The position numbers and the translations under genes are program-made. DNA of 64,000 bases from Psychrobacter sp. P11F6 (GTDB lineage: Bacteria > Pseudomonadota > Gammaproteobacteria > Pseudomonadales > Moraxellaceae), in NCBI RefSeq assembly GCF_001435295.1, contig NZ_CM003594.1:3406206-3470205 (forward strand). The letters run 5' to 3'. The notes beneath the pieces are model-generated. The model made no database searches and was not told the DNA's origin. It saw only the letters and a list, made by a program, of their open reading frames with translations. Positions 36,914 through 44,781 of this stretch are shown here, piece by piece. The stretch's first letter is position 1; each line of letters starts with the position of its first letter.

Positions 36914-37951
36914 TTAAACGTTATCTTCAACATGACCATTCAAAGTGATCAGCCAAATCTCTGAGCGCGAACCCAAGCGAAATGGGATACCCCAAAAGCC
37001 GTAACCAGATGACACCACAAAGTGACTGTCATTGATGACCTCATAGCCATAACCCAAGCGGTTGATGGCACTAACAATGAAGTTGGCGGGGAATATCTGA
37101 CCGTTATGGGTATGCCCAGAGAGCTGTAAATCAATCGGCATTTGGCTGTGCTCAGCGATATCACTTGGTCTGTGGTCTAATAATATCAGCGGCTCAGCGT
37201 TATTAACCTGTGCCAGTAGCTCAGTCGTCGGAACGCGCTGACGCTTATGATTGTCGAAGCGTCCCATCAGCCAAAACGCTTGCCCTTGGTGCGTGAGGCG
37301 TATGACTTCGTCATTTAATAACTGCACGCCAGCAGTACGCAACGCTTGGACAATTGGCTGCTCGTGCCCGTACAAATCATGATTGCCTAAAGTTGCATAG
37401 ACCCCATACGGCAGGCTTTTGCATAACTCAGCCAAGTTTTTTGCCATATTATAATTAGTAAATGCTTGTGTATTATCATCCATGATATCGCCCGGCATTA
37501 GCAATATGTCGGCTGTATTTTTTACCATAAGATGATGCAGTCTATCTATTGCACCGCTGCCAAACAGTCTCCCGATATGTAAGTCGCTAGCGACCGCAAT
37601 ACGTAATGGCTTAGCCAAAGGTTTATCAATATCAATAGATAACTCACGTACCACAGGCGCATAAGCACTATATAGGGCGTAAACAAATAACCCGACAAAT
37701 ATTGCCAATGCCAACATGCGCAACCCAAAATCGACGGTAGCCGGTGTAGCGAGCGCATCACCAGTTAGCGATGTAATTAGCCAATAGCCACCATAAAATA
37801 GGCTGGTAACTAAAGCCGTCAATAGCATGAAATGCATAACTAACACCCAACCACTGATCCAGCGATAGCTATTTTTAAATGCTCTATTGACACTGAGTAG
37901 CAGCAAACCGTTGGTAATAACGAATACGATGACCCATACCGAAGTTTGCAA
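36914..37951 (-). CDS. Membrane metallophosphoesterase (paralog A)
   Basis: Four predicted membrane helices (residues 5-120) precede a calcineurin-like phosphoesterase domain. That domain has the full metal-site set: ASDLHIGRLFG, MPGDIMDDN, LGNHDLYGHE and SGHTHNGQIFP. It belongs to the YaeI/YkuE-like group implicated in envelope lipid turnover, whose substrate is not established. It is 345 residues long and closely similar in layout to the gene at 38213. A short ORF lies between them. Confidence 0.88.
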   Translation of the reverse strand: MQTSVWVIVFVITNGLLLLSVNRAFKNSYRWISGWVLVMHFMLLTALVTSLFYGGYWLITSLTGDALATPATVDFGLRMLALAIFVGLFVYALYSAYAPVVRELSIDIDKPLAKPLRIAVASDLHIGRLFGSGAIDRLHHLMVKNTADILLMPGDIMDDNTQAFTNYNMAKNLAELCKSLPYGVYATLGNHDLYGHEQPIVQALRTAGVQLLNDEVIRLTHQGQAFWLMGRFDNHKRQRVPTTELLAQVNNAEPLILLDHRPSDIAEHSQMPIDLQLSGHTHNGQIFPANFIVSAINRLGYGYEVINDSHFVVSSGYGFWGIPFRLGSRSEIWLITLNGHVEDNV

Positions 37952-37963
37952 ACCTGCTGTCTG

Positions 37964-38185
37964 CTAAGGCTGTAACCACCATTGCACGCTTAGAGCTGCG
38001 CCGGCACTAAAGAGCTGTAATAGCACAAAAATGGTGATGAAAAATGCGTAGCGCATGAAAAATCCTTGATTATGATGTCGTCGATGCAGTATGTTTTTAG
38101 CTGACAATACGAGCAAAGTCGCTATTAGCCAGCCTAACAGCAAATAAAAGCCTCTACCATTTAGATATGGTAGAGGCTTTATCAT
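37964..38185 (-). CDS. Short two-helix ORF between two phosphoesterases (doubtful)
   Basis: This 73-codon frame encodes two hydrophobic stretches (about residues 12-30 and 45-66) and a basic HRRHHNQG loop. Its first nine codons are made from the stem of the terminator at 38146-38180, so translation from 38185 would need a transcript passing through that terminator. An internal start is possible (TTG near 38143 or ATG near 38044). It may be a small membrane protein or a remnant of a duplicated N-terminus. Low confidence. Confidence 0.35.
   Translation of the reverse strand: MIKPLPYLNGRGFYLLLGWLIATLLVLSAKNILHRRHHNQGFFMRYAFFITIFVLLQLFSAGAALSVQWWLQP
38146..38180 (-). terminator. Terminator after metallophosphoesterase B
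   Basis: AAAGCCTCTACCAT and ATGGTAGAGGCTTT form a perfect 14-bp stem with a 6-nt loop, followed on the minus strand by TTATTTG. It lies 33 bp beyond the stop codon at 38213. Confidence 0.82.
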
Positions 38186-38212
38186 AGGGGTAACACTGTT
38201 TATTTAAATAGC

Positions 38213-39286
38213 TCATACACCAGACTGCAACGTAATTATCCAAATCTCAGAACGCGTTCCCAGTCTAAACGGTACTGGACCGATACCATAACCAGAGGTC
38301 ACCAAAAACTGCGTATCGGCTATTTTTTTGCTGCCATAGTTTAGTGGTGTCAACCAATCCATCAATAGCGTTAGTGGAAATATCTGCCCGCCATGGGTAT
38401 GCCCAGACAGATGCAAATCGACTGGCAGGGCGCTGACCTCATCCATCGCGCTAGGACGATGTTCCAAAAATATCACTGGTTTATCTGTCTCTACTTGCGT
38501 TAACAACTCATCTGCTGACAGTCTGGTACGATCGATGTCATCAGAACGCCCCACTAGCCATACTGAATCATTTAATAGCACACTCTCATTATCAAGGGTT
38601 TTGATACCCGCCTCTTCCACCGCTTGAGTGATCTGCTGGTCATAACCGAAATAATCGTGATTGCCTAAAGTCGCATAGACGCCAAGCGGTGCTTTTAACT
38701 TTGATAATTGTTCACGCATATTCGTATTATCGTAAGCAATGGTATTGTCATTCATAATATCACCAGCGATCACCACGACATCGGGATGTTGCGCATCGAT
38801 AAGGTTTACCATTTTTTTTATCTGTCGATTGCCAAACCATCTACCCAAATGCGTATCAGAGATAAGCGCAATATCCATTGGTTTAGCCAGCGGTTTATCA
38901 CTCGTAACAGTTAAACGATGTACGACGGGTGAATAAGCATTAAATATCGCTAAGCTAACAATGGCGATATAAACTGTAATGGCAAAGGTTCGCAAGAGTA
39001 TTAGACGAGGTTTTCTCTTAAAGAACTTATAGACAATGAGCGCAACTACAGAAGTTATCAAACCGGCATAAAACATAAAACCTTGCAAAATACTAATGAC
39101 CAGATAGACGTGAAAGCGCTCACCCCAAAACTCAGTCAAGCCATAAATGAGAGCACTATTATTAATAATAAAGACAACAGCTATCAGTGCAGCTTTTGCA
39201 GCAGTCGTTTTTGGCTTTATTAACCAGTAAATAAGAACGGTGGTCATAACAGCTAGCAACTGAGTAAAAACGATGAAGAACCACAT
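38213..39286 (-). CDS. Membrane metallophosphoesterase (paralog B)
   Basis: This 357-residue protein has four N-terminal membrane helices and a calcineurin-like domain with ISDTHLGRWFGN, IAGDIMNDN, LGNHDYFGYD and SGHTHGGQIFP, so all metal ligands are present. It shares layout and many motifs with the protein encoded at 36914, indicating an old tandem duplication. Both keep DKPLAKP just before the catalytic domain and end with RSEIWLITL or RSEIWIITL. The function is probably hydrolysis of a phospholipid intermediate at the membrane, by inference. Confidence 0.88.
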   Translation of the reverse strand: MWFFIVFTQLLAVMTTVLIYWLIKPKTTAAKAALIAVVFIINNSALIYGLTEFWGERFHVYLVISILQGFMFYAGLITSVVALIVYKFFKRKPRLILLRTFAITVYIAIVSLAIFNAYSPVVHRLTVTSDKPLAKPMDIALISDTHLGRWFGNRQIKKMVNLIDAQHPDVVVIAGDIMNDNTIAYDNTNMREQLSKLKAPLGVYATLGNHDYFGYDQQITQAVEEAGIKTLDNESVLLNDSVWLVGRSDDIDRTRLSADELLTQVETDKPVIFLEHRPSAMDEVSALPVDLHLSGHTHGGQIFPLTLLMDWLTPLNYGSKKIADTQFLVTSGYGIGPVPFRLGTRSEIWIITLQSGV

Positions 39287-39434
39287 AGTAAGGTCTAATC
39301 AGATAGAGATAACGCTATCTTACGTGAAAAATTTGATGCTCTGGATATAGCCTCCTTTTTTCCACGAAAACTTCATATGCTTTACGTCTAGAGTGCTGTT
39401 GCCACAAAAATAAATGGTTGCCAATAAACGTACT

Positions 39435-39896
39435 TTAACGTGTATTTGGTGCTATTTTGCAAACGCCGTTTTCACAAGCCTGCATCAGCGCTTTGCCATA
39501 GAGCAGCTTGGTCACCCAATTCGGAATTCTATAGCGATTGCGCGCGACATACGGATAAGCGAAGTCGCCAAGTTGTTTGACCACTGGCAAAAATAACAAC
39601 GTTGACAATTTCACGCTGCCCGTTCTGTAGAGCAGCCGCACGGCATCCATGTGAGTATACCAATTGCCGTAGCTGTCTTGCACACACATATAAGTCATCG
39701 CATCCTTACGGCTGAATCCTGCGACTGCCAACTCATCAACCCCCTCGTCTACAGGAACTAAGTGTATCTTTTCCGGTTGACGTTTTTTCATATTATGCGC
39801 CTCGGTGCTACATATCACGCACGCATCATCGTAGTACATGGTAATGGACAAATTCGCTTGCTCTCTATAGCTGTTGATATGGTTTTGGATAATCAT
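39435..39896 (-). CDS. DCC-family thiol-disulphide oxidoreductase-like protein (DUF393)
   Basis: The protein begins with MYYDDACVICSTE, the DxxCxxC-type DCC motif (DUF393), followed by KIHLVPVDEGVDELAVAGFSRKDAM and YTHMDAVRLLYR, typical of the family. ATG at 39896 has a strong ribosome site (AAAGGAGTCGTAAG); the frame upstream to 39944 overlaps the desaturase end and is not needed. It lies 25 bp after desaturase A and is probably cotranscribed with it. The family function is unproven. Confidence 0.85.
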   Translation of the reverse strand: MIIQNHINSYREQANLSITMYYDDACVICSTEAHNMKKRQPEKIHLVPVDEGVDELAVAGFSRKDAMTYMCVQDSYGNWYTHMDAVRLLYRTGSVKLSTLLFLPVVKQLGDFAYPYVARNRYRIPNWVTKLLYGKALMQACENGVCKIAPNTR

Positions 39897-39921
39897 CTTA
39901 CGACTCCTTTCTGAGTGATAA

Positions 39922-40773
39922 CTAAATATCAAGGTGGCTGGCATTGGATTTTTGAGTCACGCTAGATTTTTGGTGCTGATTGGCTGCGGCTAAAAAGGGA
40001 ATGACTGGCTGCTGCGTCCATTGCGGTGCGGCAACATCTAAGCGCTTCGCCAGTGTTGGTAAATGATTAGTCGGGACAGCTGGAAATAGGTGATGCTCAA
40101 TATGATAGAGCAAATTAAAGGTTAGCAAATTAATCAATGGATGGCGCTCACTGCGGGCATATACCACATCATCGCAACCATGATGGACACTCCATACGGC
40201 AAAGAATCCCACCATGATATTGGCCAATATCATCACCAATACGTGATATATCAAAACTGGATGCATCGTGATAAAAGCGGTGGCAATCACTGCGAAAATG
40301 AGCAACAGATCAAAGCCAACGAGCATACGATTGCGGCGGCTACCATGCGTCAAGCCAAACCACTGAATCGCAATCGAGAAAAGTCCGCCTCCCAATATCG
40401 CCTGATACCAAGGCAGACGAGCCCAATTACCCTCGACATCGCTGTCACCCAGTGGATCTCTATGATGGTTAAGATGAGTATGCCGAATAGCATGCGTGCT
40501 ACAGAGCATCGTGATACTGAGAAGAAACAGCATGAGCTCTGTGGCGACTTTACTCACCCCTAAAGTGCGGTGATAGCAATCATGCGCTTGTCTCAGTGCG
40601 GCAGTAAAAAAGAAAAATGTCGCCACAAGTGCAAGTAACCACCACCCTTGCCACGCGCTCCACCATGACAATAATAAAAAAGGTAAAGATAAGAAAATAT
40701 TATAAACGGTCTCGCTCAGACTAAGCTGACGCAAATCTTGCCATTCAACACTGGCTAACGAAGGATGACGCAT
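39922..40773 (-). CDS. Membrane fatty acid desaturase A
   Basis: This integral membrane di-iron desaturase/hydroxylase has three histidine boxes: HDCYH (in RQAHDCYHR), HTHLNHH and HIEHH (in LLYHIEHHLFPAVP). HHGC is an additional conserved pair. It has 283 residues and four to five membrane segments. It is a paralog of the gene at 43035 and shares a 19-bp upstream operator with it. The start at 40773 has ribosome site AAGGAG. It is likely to introduce double bonds into membrane acyl chains, but the position is not predictable and the related carotenoid hydroxylase branch cannot be excluded. Confidence 0.88.
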   Translation of the reverse strand: MRHPSLASVEWQDLRQLSLSETVYNIFLSLPFLLLSWWSAWQGWWLLALVATFFFFTAALRQAHDCYHRTLGVSKVATELMLFLLSITMLCSTHAIRHTHLNHHRDPLGDSDVEGNWARLPWYQAILGGGLFSIAIQWFGLTHGSRRNRMLVGFDLLLIFAVIATAFITMHPVLIYHVLVMILANIMVGFFAVWSVHHGCDDVVYARSERHPLINLLTFNLLYHIEHHLFPAVPTNHLPTLAKRLDVAAPQWTQQPVIPFLAAANQHQKSSVTQKSNASHLDI

Positions 40774-40856
40774 GATGTTCTCCTTACTTGGTGATAAGCA
40801 GTAGCTGTCTTGCTGGCGCGACCACTTAATTTAATCGGCTGTTTTAATTTACTTTA

Positions 40857-40875
40857 TTTCTGTCAATAGTGAAAT
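40857..40875. promoter_or_regulatory. Predicted GbsR-type operator, site A (desaturase A)
   Basis: TTTCTGTCAATAGTGAAAT lies 84-102 bp upstream of the desaturase A start. It differs from site C by one base. It shares 16 of 19 positions with site B. Confidence 0.65.
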
Positions 40876-40888
40876 TATTATTTAAATT

Positions 40889-41344
40889 TTATTTGTATTT
40901 AGGTAATGCGATAAGACCTGTAATCACAGCGCTGGCTCCACCTATCAAGCTAAAAACCAATCCAAATATTATTTTCTCTAAAAAAACATCTGTTGCTATA
41001 ATCCAAACTGAAAATATAAAAGTGCTAAAGAATCCAATGAAGAATAACGGTACTATTTTTAGTATGGAATCAAAGACTATCTTCAACTTACATATAGTTA
41101 ATCCAGCTACTAACGTAGGGAGCAAACCAAAAAAGAATCCGCCTACAATAGAAGCTAATAGCATTTTGAAAATATCTGTTAACTCTTGCCTAAAAACATT
41201 ACCGTCAATTACAAACATCACAATCATATATAAGAAGACAATCAGACCACCTATCGCACCACCTAATAATCCATAAACTCCTATTACCTTAGCTTTAGGA
41301 TAGCTGGATGCTGTGGCTGTAGCGCTAATCTCAATATCACTCAT
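40889..41344 (-). CDS. Four-helix membrane protein A of unknown function
   Basis: This 151-residue protein has four predicted membrane segments and few charged residues. GLLGGAIGGLIVFLYMIVMF, FFFGLLPTLVAGLTI and the C-terminal GGASAVITGLIALPK are its recognisable pieces. It shares helix layout and a similar C-terminal GAxSAxxxxxIALPK with the protein at 42417, so the two are probably distant paralogs. No catalytic motif was seen. It lies upstream of desaturase A on the same strand, but the operator of desaturase A lies between them. Confidence 0.65.
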   Translation of the reverse strand: MSDIEISATATASSYPKAKVIGVYGLLGGAIGGLIVFLYMIVMFVIDGNVFRQELTDIFKMLLASIVGGFFFGLLPTLVAGLTICKLKIVFDSILKIVPLFFIGFFSTFIFSVWIIATDVFLEKIIFGLVFSLIGGASAVITGLIALPKYK

Positions 41345-41359
41345 ACATACCTCTATTTA

Positions 41360-41414
41360 GGTTTCACATGAAACAAAGAATCCTATGATAAAGACTACGT
41401 TTCACATGAAACAA
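41360..41414. promoter_or_regulatory. Pair of parS-like sites
   Basis: GGTTTCACATGAAACA (41360-41375, 14 of 16 to the parS consensus TGTTTCACGTGAAACA) and GTTTTCACATGAAACA (41399-41414, 13 of 16) lie in the gap between the epimerase stop and the membrane protein A start. The central CG is replaced by CA in both. They may be weak ParB sites or local repeats. Confidence 0.4.
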
Positions 41415-41427
41415 CCTTCATAAGTAT

Positions 41428-42393
41428 CTATGACTTCTGCTCTTCTAAAGCTTGCTTCAGTGTTGGCTGTTTAAAATCATAACCTGCGTCCTGTAATGCT
41501 TGCGGCACTACTTTTTGACCATCAATTAATAGAGTCGACATCTCACCAAATATCAGCTTAAGCAGAAAATTGGGTAAAGTAAAAAAGGTAGGACGGTGTA
41601 GCCATGCTCCAAGCGTTTTGGTAAAAGTATGATTGGTCACTGGATTAGGCGCAGTGAGGTTATATACCAGCACTGGCGTATCATTGATAGTTTCTAACGA
41701 GTGATCATCGGTAGTCTGAGTGTCCGCATAATTAGCAAGATGCTTTTCAATGATGAATATCACCGCCCCAACCCAGTCTTCACGACTGATCCAGCTCATG
41801 ATTTGCTTGCCATCACCCAACTGTCCACCAACACCCATTTTAAATGGGGTTAATAACTTACCGAGCATCCCGCCATCAGGATGGATAACCACACCCGTAC
41901 GCACGATAGCCACAGGCACGCCATAGTCTGTTGCTGTCAAAGCTAGCTGCTCCCATTCATGACATAATTGATGGGCAAAATCAGTTTTGAAACCACTGCT
42001 TTCGGTAAGAGGTTTATCGCCTTGTGCGCCATACCAGCCAATCGCAGAGCCGCTGACCATTAGCTTGGGCTTAATACTGGTGCGCTTCATAAATGCCAAT
42101 AAGGATTCGGTAGGCTTGATACGGCTGGCGAGCAACTGCTCTTTGCGCGCATCGCTCCAGCGCGAGTCAGCAATGCCTGCGCCTGCTAGATTTAAGATAA
42201 CATCAAAGCTTTTATCCGAACTCGCTAGCTCATCGTAGGTCATCATGCTGATCGCTTCAGGATGCGTTTGGCTGCTATCGCGTGTTAGCCATGTAATGTG
42301 TAAGTCCTTATCCTGCGTACGATAACGTTTGATAAGCTCGTCACTAAAAGCACTGCCTAAAAAGCCTGAGCCACCACTGATTAAAATATTCAT
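41428..42393 (-). CDS. TIGR01777-family NAD-dependent epimerase
   Basis: This is an extended short-chain dehydrogenase of the YfcH/TIGR01777 family. It has the nucleotide motif ISGGSGFLGSAFSDEL, NLAGAGIADSRWSDARKEQLLASRI, VSGSAIGWYGAQGD, VAIVRTGVVI and a C-terminal DUF1731-like region (PNFLLKLIFGEMSTLLIDGQKVVPQAL). The length of 321 residues is slightly above typical. The family is linked to cell division and membrane stress by name only; the biochemical role is not established. It sits between two membrane-protein/desaturase pairs. Confidence 0.9.
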   Translation of the reverse strand: MNILISGGSGFLGSAFSDELIKRYRTQDKDLHITWLTRDSSQTHPEAISMMTYDELASSDKSFDVILNLAGAGIADSRWSDARKEQLLASRIKPTESLLAFMKRTSIKPKLMVSGSAIGWYGAQGDKPLTESSGFKTDFAHQLCHEWEQLALTATDYGVPVAIVRTGVVIHPDGGMLGKLLTPFKMGVGGQLGDGKQIMSWISREDWVGAVIFIIEKHLANYADTQTTDDHSLETINDTPVLVYNLTAPNPVTNHTFTKTLGAWLHRPTFFTLPNFLLKLIFGEMSTLLIDGQKVVPQALQDAGYDFKQPTLKQALEEQKS

Positions 42394-42416
42394 GTCCTAC
42401 TCCCTATATTTTTCGC

Positions 42417-42941
42417 TTATCGTTTAGTAAAACTTAATCCGTTATAGTTATCGTCTACTTTTTTAGTACTAACATCAAAATGACTTTTACATACTTTTGG
42501 TAAAGCAATGCGGCTGGCAATCGCTGAATTGATTGCGCCAAACAATCCTATACCAATCATAAAGGCCAGTAGCACGCCAACCTCTATCCATGAGTTGATG
42601 CCTAAATATAGGATGATTGCACCCATATAACCTGCTGACGTTATAAACCCCACTAAAAATGTCGTGCTTAGACTCTTATGATCACCGCGCCATATATTCT
42701 TATAAGCGACGATAACACCCGTTAATAAAGCAGGAATAAAACCAAGCAGACCAACATATAGCAATGGCTGATAACCAATCTGCGCAAAGTCCGCATTCCT
42801 AAAAACAAACAATAAACCCAGTTCTGAAATCAACCCACCAATCATACTACCAAGCCCTGCAAACAAAATAATCACTTGTAGATAAGGATACACACCTAAC
42901 TCATTATTCGTTTTCATTCTATTTATCCCATTAACATTCAT
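42417..42941 (-). CDS. Four-helix membrane protein B of unknown function
   Basis: The protein has 174 residues (166 if the Met at 42917 is used). Four membrane helices are followed by a charged tail of about 30 residues (KVCKSHFDVSTKKVDDNYNG). The stretches GLGSMIGGLISELGLLFVF, LLGFIPALLTGVIVAYK and FGAINSAIASRIALPK align with the corresponding parts of membrane protein A. There are no known catalytic residues. It is encoded 23 bp upstream of the epimerase and downstream of desaturase B. Confidence 0.65.
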   Translation of the reverse strand: MNVNGINRMKTNNELGVYPYLQVIILFAGLGSMIGGLISELGLLFVFRNADFAQIGYQPLLYVGLLGFIPALLTGVIVAYKNIWRGDHKSLSTTFLVGFITSAGYMGAIILYLGINSWIEVGVLLAFMIGIGLFGAINSAIASRIALPKVCKSHFDVSTKKVDDNYNGLSFTKR

Positions 42942-43034
42942 CGTTAATTCAGTATAAATACGGCGTTGCCAAAGCCAATGAAATTCATGTGGATAATTGG
43001 TGGATAAGTATCTTGATTTTGTTTTGCCTACTGA

Positions 43035-43997
43035 TTAAGCAAAACGCTTACGAATAGGACAGTCACTATCATTACTATTTTGAGATTTATTCTTTAATTG
43101 GTTCCAACGATGATTAATAAAATCTATGACGTTAACCATACTTGGCAATACATGTTCTTTGGTCAGATGTGGCGTTGCTGCATCTAAACGCTTGGCAAGC
43201 GTCGGTAAATGATTGGATGGCACAGCAGGAAAGAGATGATGCTCTACGTGATAAAGCAAATTAAAGGTCAGCAAGTTGACCAAAAGATTGCGCTCAGTTC
43301 GGGCGATTGTCTCATCACAATCATGGTGTACGCCCCACACCGCAATGATGCCAACACTGGCGTTCGCCAACATCATGGTCAATATGTGGTACATCAATAC
43401 TTGCGCTAACTTGGTCAGAGCAGGAACAGTTAAAGGAAATACGGTCAGTACGAAGGTAACCAAGACGACTAAACCAATCAAAGCAAACTCTAGCCACGCC
43501 AATTTTTGATTGCGACGGCTACTTAGGCACAATCCTTGACGATAAATATCGAGTCGATAAGTTATTCCGCCGAGCAGCGCTTGCCACCATGAGTCTTTTG
43601 CTAGACTGCCTTCAATATCACTATCGCCCAATGGGTCACGATGATGCGCCATGTGCGTGGCTCGAATGCTGTGCAAACTGGTCATTAATAGTACGCTGAG
43701 CAATAATAATATGGCGGTGGTCGTGCGTTTACCTGTCCCTAAGCTATGATGATAGCCATCGTGTGCTTGGCGAAATGCGGCAGCAAAGAATAAATAAGAA
43801 GCCCCGCACGCCAATACATACCATGATTGACTAGCAAACCACCAAGACAACAACAAAAATGGATAAGGCAAAATAACATTGTAAGCGATTTGACCGCGCG
43901 TTAACCGGCGCAAGTCTTGCCACTCGACTGCAGCAACAGCCTTTTTAATGGCTGGCTCTTTATTAGCGTGTGTCTGATTAACTGTCATTTTACACAT
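43035..43997 (-). CDS. Membrane fatty acid desaturase B
   Basis: This 320-residue paralog of desaturase A has histidine boxes HDGYHH, HMAHHRDPLGD and HVEHH (NLLYHVEHHLFPAVPSNHLPTLAKRLD), with HHDCDE in place of HHGC. It has extra residues at both ends. The N-terminal region VEWQDLRRLTRGQIAYN matches VEWQDLRQLSLSETVYN of desaturase A. Expression is probably governed by the operator at 44085 and the regulator encoded upstream. The second copy may have a different regiospecificity, which is an inference. Confidence 0.88.
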   Translation of the reverse strand: MCKMTVNQTHANKEPAIKKAVAAVEWQDLRRLTRGQIAYNVILPYPFLLLSWWFASQSWYVLACGASYLFFAAAFRQAHDGYHHSLGTGKRTTTAILLLLSVLLMTSLHSIRATHMAHHRDPLGDSDIEGSLAKDSWWQALLGGITYRLDIYRQGLCLSSRRNQKLAWLEFALIGLVVLVTFVLTVFPLTVPALTKLAQVLMYHILTMMLANASVGIIAVWGVHHDCDETIARTERNLLVNLLTFNLLYHVEHHLFPAVPSNHLPTLAKRLDAATPHLTKEHVLPSMVNVIDFINHRWNQLKNKSQNSNDSDCPIRKRFA

Positions 43998-44084
43998 CCA
44001 TTTGTTATTACTATTTTTGTTGCTGCTATTTTATAGAAACTTATCTCACTTAAACTTAGTTGGCTTTTATATTTATTACATATA

Positions 44085-44103
44085 TTTCTGTCAAAACAGA
44101 AAT
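44085..44103. promoter_or_regulatory. Predicted GbsR-type operator, site B (desaturase B)
   Basis: TTTCTGTCAAAACAGAAAT contains perfect 6-bp arms TTTCTG and CAGAAA. It lies 88-106 bp upstream of the desaturase B start codon, close to the distance of site A from desaturase A. Confidence 0.65.
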
Positions 44104-44139
44104 TGTATTGCAAATTTTTTATTTTAAATTACACAGCTA

Positions 44140-44658
44140 TTAACGTAAAACCTTTTTAATACTAGCGCCTAGTTTTAGGACTTTTTTGAGGATGCTTGTG
44201 GGCAGTTTAAGCATCTCAGATGACCATGTGGTTAGGGTACTAACGAATTCTTGGGTATCACGAATACGTGACTTTACCTCATTATTTTCATGTTCAAATT
44301 CAGGACTGTCCATCAATTCTTGTAAGAACTGCACAGTTGGCTCAAGCTCACGCTTTTGTCGTTCAACCACAATGATGCGTGCCAGCTCCCAAACGTCAGT
44401 ATTGGTCGTGAAGTGATCGCGACGATCGCCTAATATGGAAACCTTTTGTACTAAGCCCCAATGCTGCAACTCTTTAATACTGTTTGAGACGTTAGAGCGA
44501 GCAACACCAAGTGTTTCGGTAATTTCTTCAGCATTTAGTGGCTTACCAATTATGAATAACAACGCATGAATCTGTGACATGGTGCGATTGACGCCCCACT
44601 GCGAGCCCATTTCACCCCAATGTAAGATAAATTTTTCGGTCACAGGATTTAGTTTCAT
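44140..44658 (-). CDS. GbsR/MarR-family transcriptional regulator
   Basis: This 172-residue winged-helix regulator has an N-terminal part (FILHWGEMGSQWGVNRTMSQIHALLFI) and a recognition helix (NAEEITETLGVARSNVSNSIKELQHWGLV). A basic wing (VSILGDRRDHF) and a C-terminal helical dimerisation region follow. This is the GbsR subgroup of MarR-like proteins. It lies directly upstream of desaturase B, and a copy of the same 19-bp site lies 67-85 bp before its own start, suggesting autoregulation. The effector is unknown; a fatty-acid or temperature-linked signal would fit its neighbours. Confidence 0.88.
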   Translation of the reverse strand: MKLNPVTEKFILHWGEMGSQWGVNRTMSQIHALLFIIGKPLNAEEITETLGVARSNVSNSIKELQHWGLVQKVSILGDRRDHFTTNTDVWELARIIVVERQKRELEPTVQFLQELMDSPEFEHENNEVKSRIRDTQEFVSTLTTWSSEMLKLPTSILKKVLKLGASIKKVLR

Positions 44659-44724
44659 GATTAATATGTACTCTACTTTATAAGTTTTGATTATTTTATT
44701 TACTTATCTTGCGCTATTCTTTTA

Positions 44725-44743
44725 TTTCTGTCAACAGTGAAAT
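44725..44743. promoter_or_regulatory. Predicted GbsR-type operator, site C (regulator gene)
   Basis: TTTCTGTCAACAGTGAAAT lies 67-85 bp upstream of the regulator start. Its centre CTGTCAACAG is itself an inverted repeat (CTGT-CA-ACAG). Confidence 0.65.
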
Positions 44744-44781
44744 TAAGAAGTAATATTCATCGTTTGGTTGAAGGTTATGCG

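Noticed and set aside
40141..40563. 140-codon plus-strand ORF across desaturase A
   Set aside because: It is antisense to the histidine-box region; its His-rich and Met-rich composition is a by-product of that sequence.
42989..42997. Isolated TGTGGATAA (DnaA box) with a one-mismatch neighbour between desaturase B and membrane protein B
   Set aside because: A single box can occur by chance in an AT-rich gap; it is not clustered like those at 56.8 kb and 63.7 kb.
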